The notes beneath the pieces are model-generated. The model searched no databases. It had not been told where the DNA came from and saw nothing but the letters and a program-made list of their open reading frames with translations. The position numbers and the translations under genes are program-made. Below, piece by piece: positions 61,901 to 64,000 of a stretch of DNA of 64,000 bases; position 1 is the stretch's first letter, and each line of letters starts with the position of its first letter. Source of the DNA: Ascidia mentula. Its lineage: Eukaryota; Chordata; Ascidiacea; Phlebobranchia; Ascidiidae. The DNA lies in the NCBI GenBank assembly GCA_947561715.1, contig OX387204.1:9801001-9865000 (forward strand). The letters are read 5' to 3'.

Positions 61901-61920
61901 GTCAACAGCATGTGGCAAAG
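52957..61920 (+). CDS. SYCP1: Synaptonemal complex protein 1, 5' part (continues past window)
   Basis: Four exons in phase: 52957-53022 (start, MAVNFVNEDTTQIISPMKSF), 56562-56639, 57269-57402 and 61788-61920, giving 137 residues before the gene runs on. SYCP1 forms the transverse filaments that zip homologous chromosomes in meiosis. The conserved core entry aligns with human SYCP1 without gaps: EKLRRWKV (human EKIKKWKV), AQRKSL (AQRKAI), INYTKNMCRMLK (NNATRHLCNLLK). The Glu/Lys-rich sequence is a coiled coil, as expected. The ATG has a good context (AACATGG), and the first exon is the least certain link because the 3.5-kb intron could hide another. Exon 3's acceptor lies in a 265-bp duplicated segment. 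The introns carry many transposons, and a hAT element starting at 62347 lies in the next intron. Confidence 0.8.
53421..53527. repeat. Inverted repeat, 21-bp arms
   Basis: AAATGGGCTACTGGTGATAAC at the left is matched in reverse complement by GTTATCACCAGTAGCCCATT at the right, around a GC-rich centre. It stands about 190 bases before the tRNA-like sequence and may belong to the same SINE-like unit. Confidence 0.7.
53714..53786 (+). tRNA. tRNA-like sequence (Thr-GGT type), probably pseudogene or SINE head
   Basis: Acceptor stem GCTCCTG/CGGGAGC, D arm GCTC-AGTTGGTA-GAGC and T arm GTGAG-TTCAAGC-TTCAC all fold; A and B box promoters are intact. The anticodon arm TGGGC-CTGGTTA-GCCCA gives GGT (Thr), but one extra base lies before it and position 37 is T, unusual for a working tRNA. 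A T5 run follows at 53789-53793 (pol III stop). It could head a SINE that runs to about 53880. Confidence 0.6.
53885..54335 (-). repeat. Dispersed repeat family 'A', copy 2
   Basis: Reverse-complement relative of 41872-42785 and 57925-58440. Its frame reads FCRRCWWQKWFKDIGASKSR and on through QQHLTERLCSVE. Confidence 0.75.
54707..55930 (-). mobile_element. hAT transposon relic (ZBED/SCAND3-like transposase), C-terminal half
   Basis: The minus strand carries hAT transposase parts: INFIKSRAHNTRIFANLC, LHCEVRWLSKAKALKRL (55881-55150), then, after a frame change and stops between about 55153 and 55114, FVSTYFCESAFSTLTAIKTK, the dimerisation end. The low-coordinate terminus CAGGGCTTCCCAAAC at 54707 is a hAT inverted end. 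The N-terminal half with the BED finger is missing, and the far end was not found. Lies in SYCP1 intron 1. Confidence 0.8.
56761..57290 (+). repeat. 265-bp tandem duplication copying a splice acceptor
   Basis: 56761-57025 and 57026-57290 are the same 265 bases, with one clear mismatch (G at 56769, T at 57034). Each copy ends in CTACTTTTTAG followed by AGTACTACTATACAGAATCT, i.e. the acceptor and first 22 bases of SYCP1 exon 3. Only the second copy continues into the full exon. Confidence 0.95.
57925..58440 (+). repeat. Dispersed repeat family 'A', copy 3
   Basis: Same order of blocks as 41872-42785 (GTGTCGATTTATGCCC, CGATGCCACTGTTCGACAC, TTGTCAATTTTTTGCTG), but without the MITE of that copy. 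It shows the empty site GAGTTACCAGTATACAG. Confidence 0.8.
58738..59084. mobile_element. hAT-type MITE (TTCGGCCGAA family), 347 bp, 8-bp TSD
   Basis: Ends TAGTGATGCACCAAAAC and TAGGGATGCACCGAAAG; TTCAACAC is duplicated at 58730-58737 and 59085-59092. Sister of 44023-44452, in opposite orientation. Confidence 0.93.
59700..60810 (+). mobile_element. hAT transposon relic (GTF2IRD2/ZBED-like)
   Basis: Remnants in order on the plus strand: CVMTDGAKAMTVQKSALIS and STMCLSDQKF near 59840-59970 (the TDGA...HQ region), then LLTDFAFSMFGSTYSCESIF near 60630-60680 (dimerisation end), followed out of frame by a DIDILVKSK-type close. Many stops and frame changes between the blocks show long decay. Ends not fixed; CAGTGGGATGTCTGGACCCC at 59454 is a candidate left end. 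Confidence 0.7.
61385..61480. mobile_element. Small hAT relic with GGTGGTACG motif
   Basis: CAGGTGGTACGCATC and AAGTGGTACGCCACC, then GGTTGGGGATCACTG, resemble the MITE at 40306-40532 and typical hAT ends. Only one end is clear. Confidence 0.5.
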
Positions 61921-62346
61921 GTATGTTTTTATTACTATGTCTTCATAAACATAATGAAGGCATTGATTTCCAATATTTTGCACATACCATTGAAAGGTTT
62001 TTTGAAGTGTTTGCATATAACCCATATTTCAAAAAAAAAATTACAAAAAGTAAGAACAAGGTTTAATAAAAACTAAATGACTACAAGACAAATGAAGGCT
62101 TCACTACTACTGCTACCATGAGTACATTTTTAGTAGGCAGGTCTGTCATGCTTAATGTTTTTTGTTTGTAAAATGTTAAGAGGTATATGCTTAGTATTTG
62201 CAACATGTTTCACACCGAAACTGTTTTTATTTTTACACACCGGACAACCGCATGTCCAAGACGTAGATTTGTCGAACAGCAAGAGAAGAATTATTGTGTG
62301 GGCCGAATAACAAAAATGACATAAACTGATAACTGACACTTTAAAA

Positions 62347-64000
62347 CAGGGGTTCTTAAACTGGTGGGCGTGAAAGGTTCACAAGGGGGGCGCCAAAATT
62401 TTTAGAACACATTTGAAGCGACCATACAGCGATCTATTTATATTAAGTATTTCTGTGTACAGAAACCTTTAAATTGTAGCAAACATTACGCCGTTTGTCG
62501 ATTTAATGCAATTGCAACAGTTAGACTCTTAATATCAAATTTTCTGTGACGCAATAATGCCGTTACTGTGACGCATAAATGGCCATTATATCGACGACAG
62601 TAGTTTTGGCTTACTGGCTTTTTGCCTAGTTGTTTCTTGTTTATCATCTACGGTCGACGCTGATTATTTAACAGTTAAAAACATAAATGTTAAAAAAAGG
62701 AAGTACAGTGCAGAGTATTTGCAGTTTGGGTTTGCTGATGCTACGTCTAAAGGTCTGGTTGTACCACAATGTGTAATATGCTTCGAAAAACTTAGCAACG
62801 ACGCTTTGAGGCCAAGTCGCTTGCAACGCCATCTTGATACAAAACATCCCAGCTTGAAACAAAAACCGTCGGTATATTTTCAAACCAAAAAAGATTCTTT
62901 TGAGAAAATGAAAATTGTGGGAGAGGAAAGCTTTTGTCAAACGTCATCTGCTGAGGTAGTAGAAGCCTCTTTTGAAATAGCGTACATGATTGCCAAGGCA
63001 AAGAAACCCCACAATATTGGCGAAGCTTTGATCAAACCATGCATGCTAAAAGCAGCCAGTCTTGTTCTGGGAGAGACAAGCAGCAAGAAGCTGGAAAAGA
63101 TTTCACTGTTAGATTCGACTATTAAAACACTCATCGATGATATCGCCAAAGATATCGAATTTCAATTCTTCGCTATCCAATGTGATGAGACCACTGATGT
63201 TGCTCAGTTGTCCCAACTACTGGTGTATGTCCGCTTCATCGGAACCACTTCAATTGAGGAGGAAATGTTGTTTTGCAAACCCCTTGAAACAACTACCGAA
63301 GCAGAAGATGTGTTCGAAGCTGTTGCTTGTTACTTTGACAACAACTCTTTGAGATGGGAAAACCTTGTAGGTGTTTGCACTGATGGTGCCCCTGCAATGC
63401 TTGGTTGTCGAAGTGGATTTATTACAAGGATGAAGGAAAAAAGTCCAAACGCAGTTGACACTCACTGCGTAATCCATCGGGAAGCCCTGGCATCCAAGAC
63501 TTTACCATCTGCATTAAACCATAAGCTGACAATTGTCATAAAAATTGTCAACTACGTCAAGGCAAGTGCTGTCAACACGAGGTTGTTTGCCAAGTTGTGC
63601 AAGGAAATGGATTCGGATCACAAGACTCTGTTGTTTCACACGGCTGTTCGTTGGTTGTCAAAGGGAAATATGTTGGCTCGTGTTTATGAGATGAGAAAAG
63701 AAGTGGAGTTATTTCTCGAAGATCACGGGAAACATGATCTATTGCACTCTTTCACCTCAGACGGCTTTCGTTGACATTTTTGAAGCCCTCAATACACTGA
63801 ATCGTCACTTGCAAGGAAAGAATAGCAACCGCATTAATCACATCAATATCATACGTGGTTTTATAGCGAAACTGGGACTGTGGCTTCGTCGAGTTCAACG
63901 TGGGAACGCGGCTTCATTTACAAACCTAGTTGCAGCCCTCGATAAAAACGATGCTGACCTGAAGGGCGAGCTTAAGAACGAAATGGAAGCGCATCTTCAA
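62347..64000 (+). mobile_element. hAT transposon (ZBED5/SCAND3-like), continues past window
   Basis: The left end CAGGGGTTCTTAAACTGG at 62347 opens a fairly young hAT copy. Its transposase starts near 62680 (KKRKYSAEYLQFGF; no in-frame ATG is left) and is open to a stop at 63772-63774. A BED zinc finger (CVICFEKLSNDALRPSRLQR, then H and H, about 62770-62850) is followed by CDETTDVAQLSQLLVYVRF, GVCTDGAPAMLGCRSGF, THCVIHREALASK and RWLSKGNMLARVYEMRKEVE. At about 63765 a small deletion shifts the frame, and VDIFEALNTLNRHLQGKN continues in the next frame to the window end. The right end is outside. Confidence 0.92.

Overview
The window looks like an AT-rich, repeat-laden piece of an invertebrate chordate genome, most likely a tunicate close to Ciona. 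This is inferred from gene content, short introns with GT-AG ends, and the style of repeats; no species can be proved from the sequence alone. Most conserved genes lie in several short exons that I joined by reading splice sites and phases by eye.

Layout. About 1-9502 (+) carries a multi-exon gene I do not recognise; one exon is split by a hAT-type MITE and there are hints of other lesions. A small two-exon gene with weak resemblance to CENP-M lies antisense in its intron (2844-3369, -). A complete hammerhead ribozyme motif sits at 3955-4005. At 11450-14418 (+) is a complete five-exon TGF-beta family ligand (Nodal/GDF1-3 type). From 15.8 to 20.3 kb and 22.4 to 27.1 kb there are dispersed, inverted and tandem repeats, with an intronless LUC7-like gene (21198-22136, -) between them. 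At 29400-34480 (-) is an adaptor-like gene encoding the end of a CARD followed by a death domain, close in layout to CRADD/RAIDD; a Ty3/Gypsy fossil lies in its largest intron. From 35.7 to 37.4 kb (+) and 44.7 to 51.5 kb (-) are two broken BEL/Pao fossils, the second hit by a LINE and other insertions. From 52957 to beyond 64000 (+) is the 5' part of SYCP1, the synaptonemal complex transverse-filament protein, whose introns hold a tRNA-like sequence, three hAT relics, a long-TIR element and a 265-bp tandem duplication that copies a splice acceptor.

The genes do not form an operon or a pathway. They are separate host genes (signalling ligand, splicing factor, apoptosis adaptor, meiosis protein) in a sea of transposable elements. 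At least five hAT-type MITEs have exact 8-bp target duplications that fix their borders. The points most worth a second look are the hammerhead motif and its half copies, the MITE in an exon, the duplicated acceptor in SYCP1, the CARD-death gene, and the repeat shared by the LUC7-like promoter.
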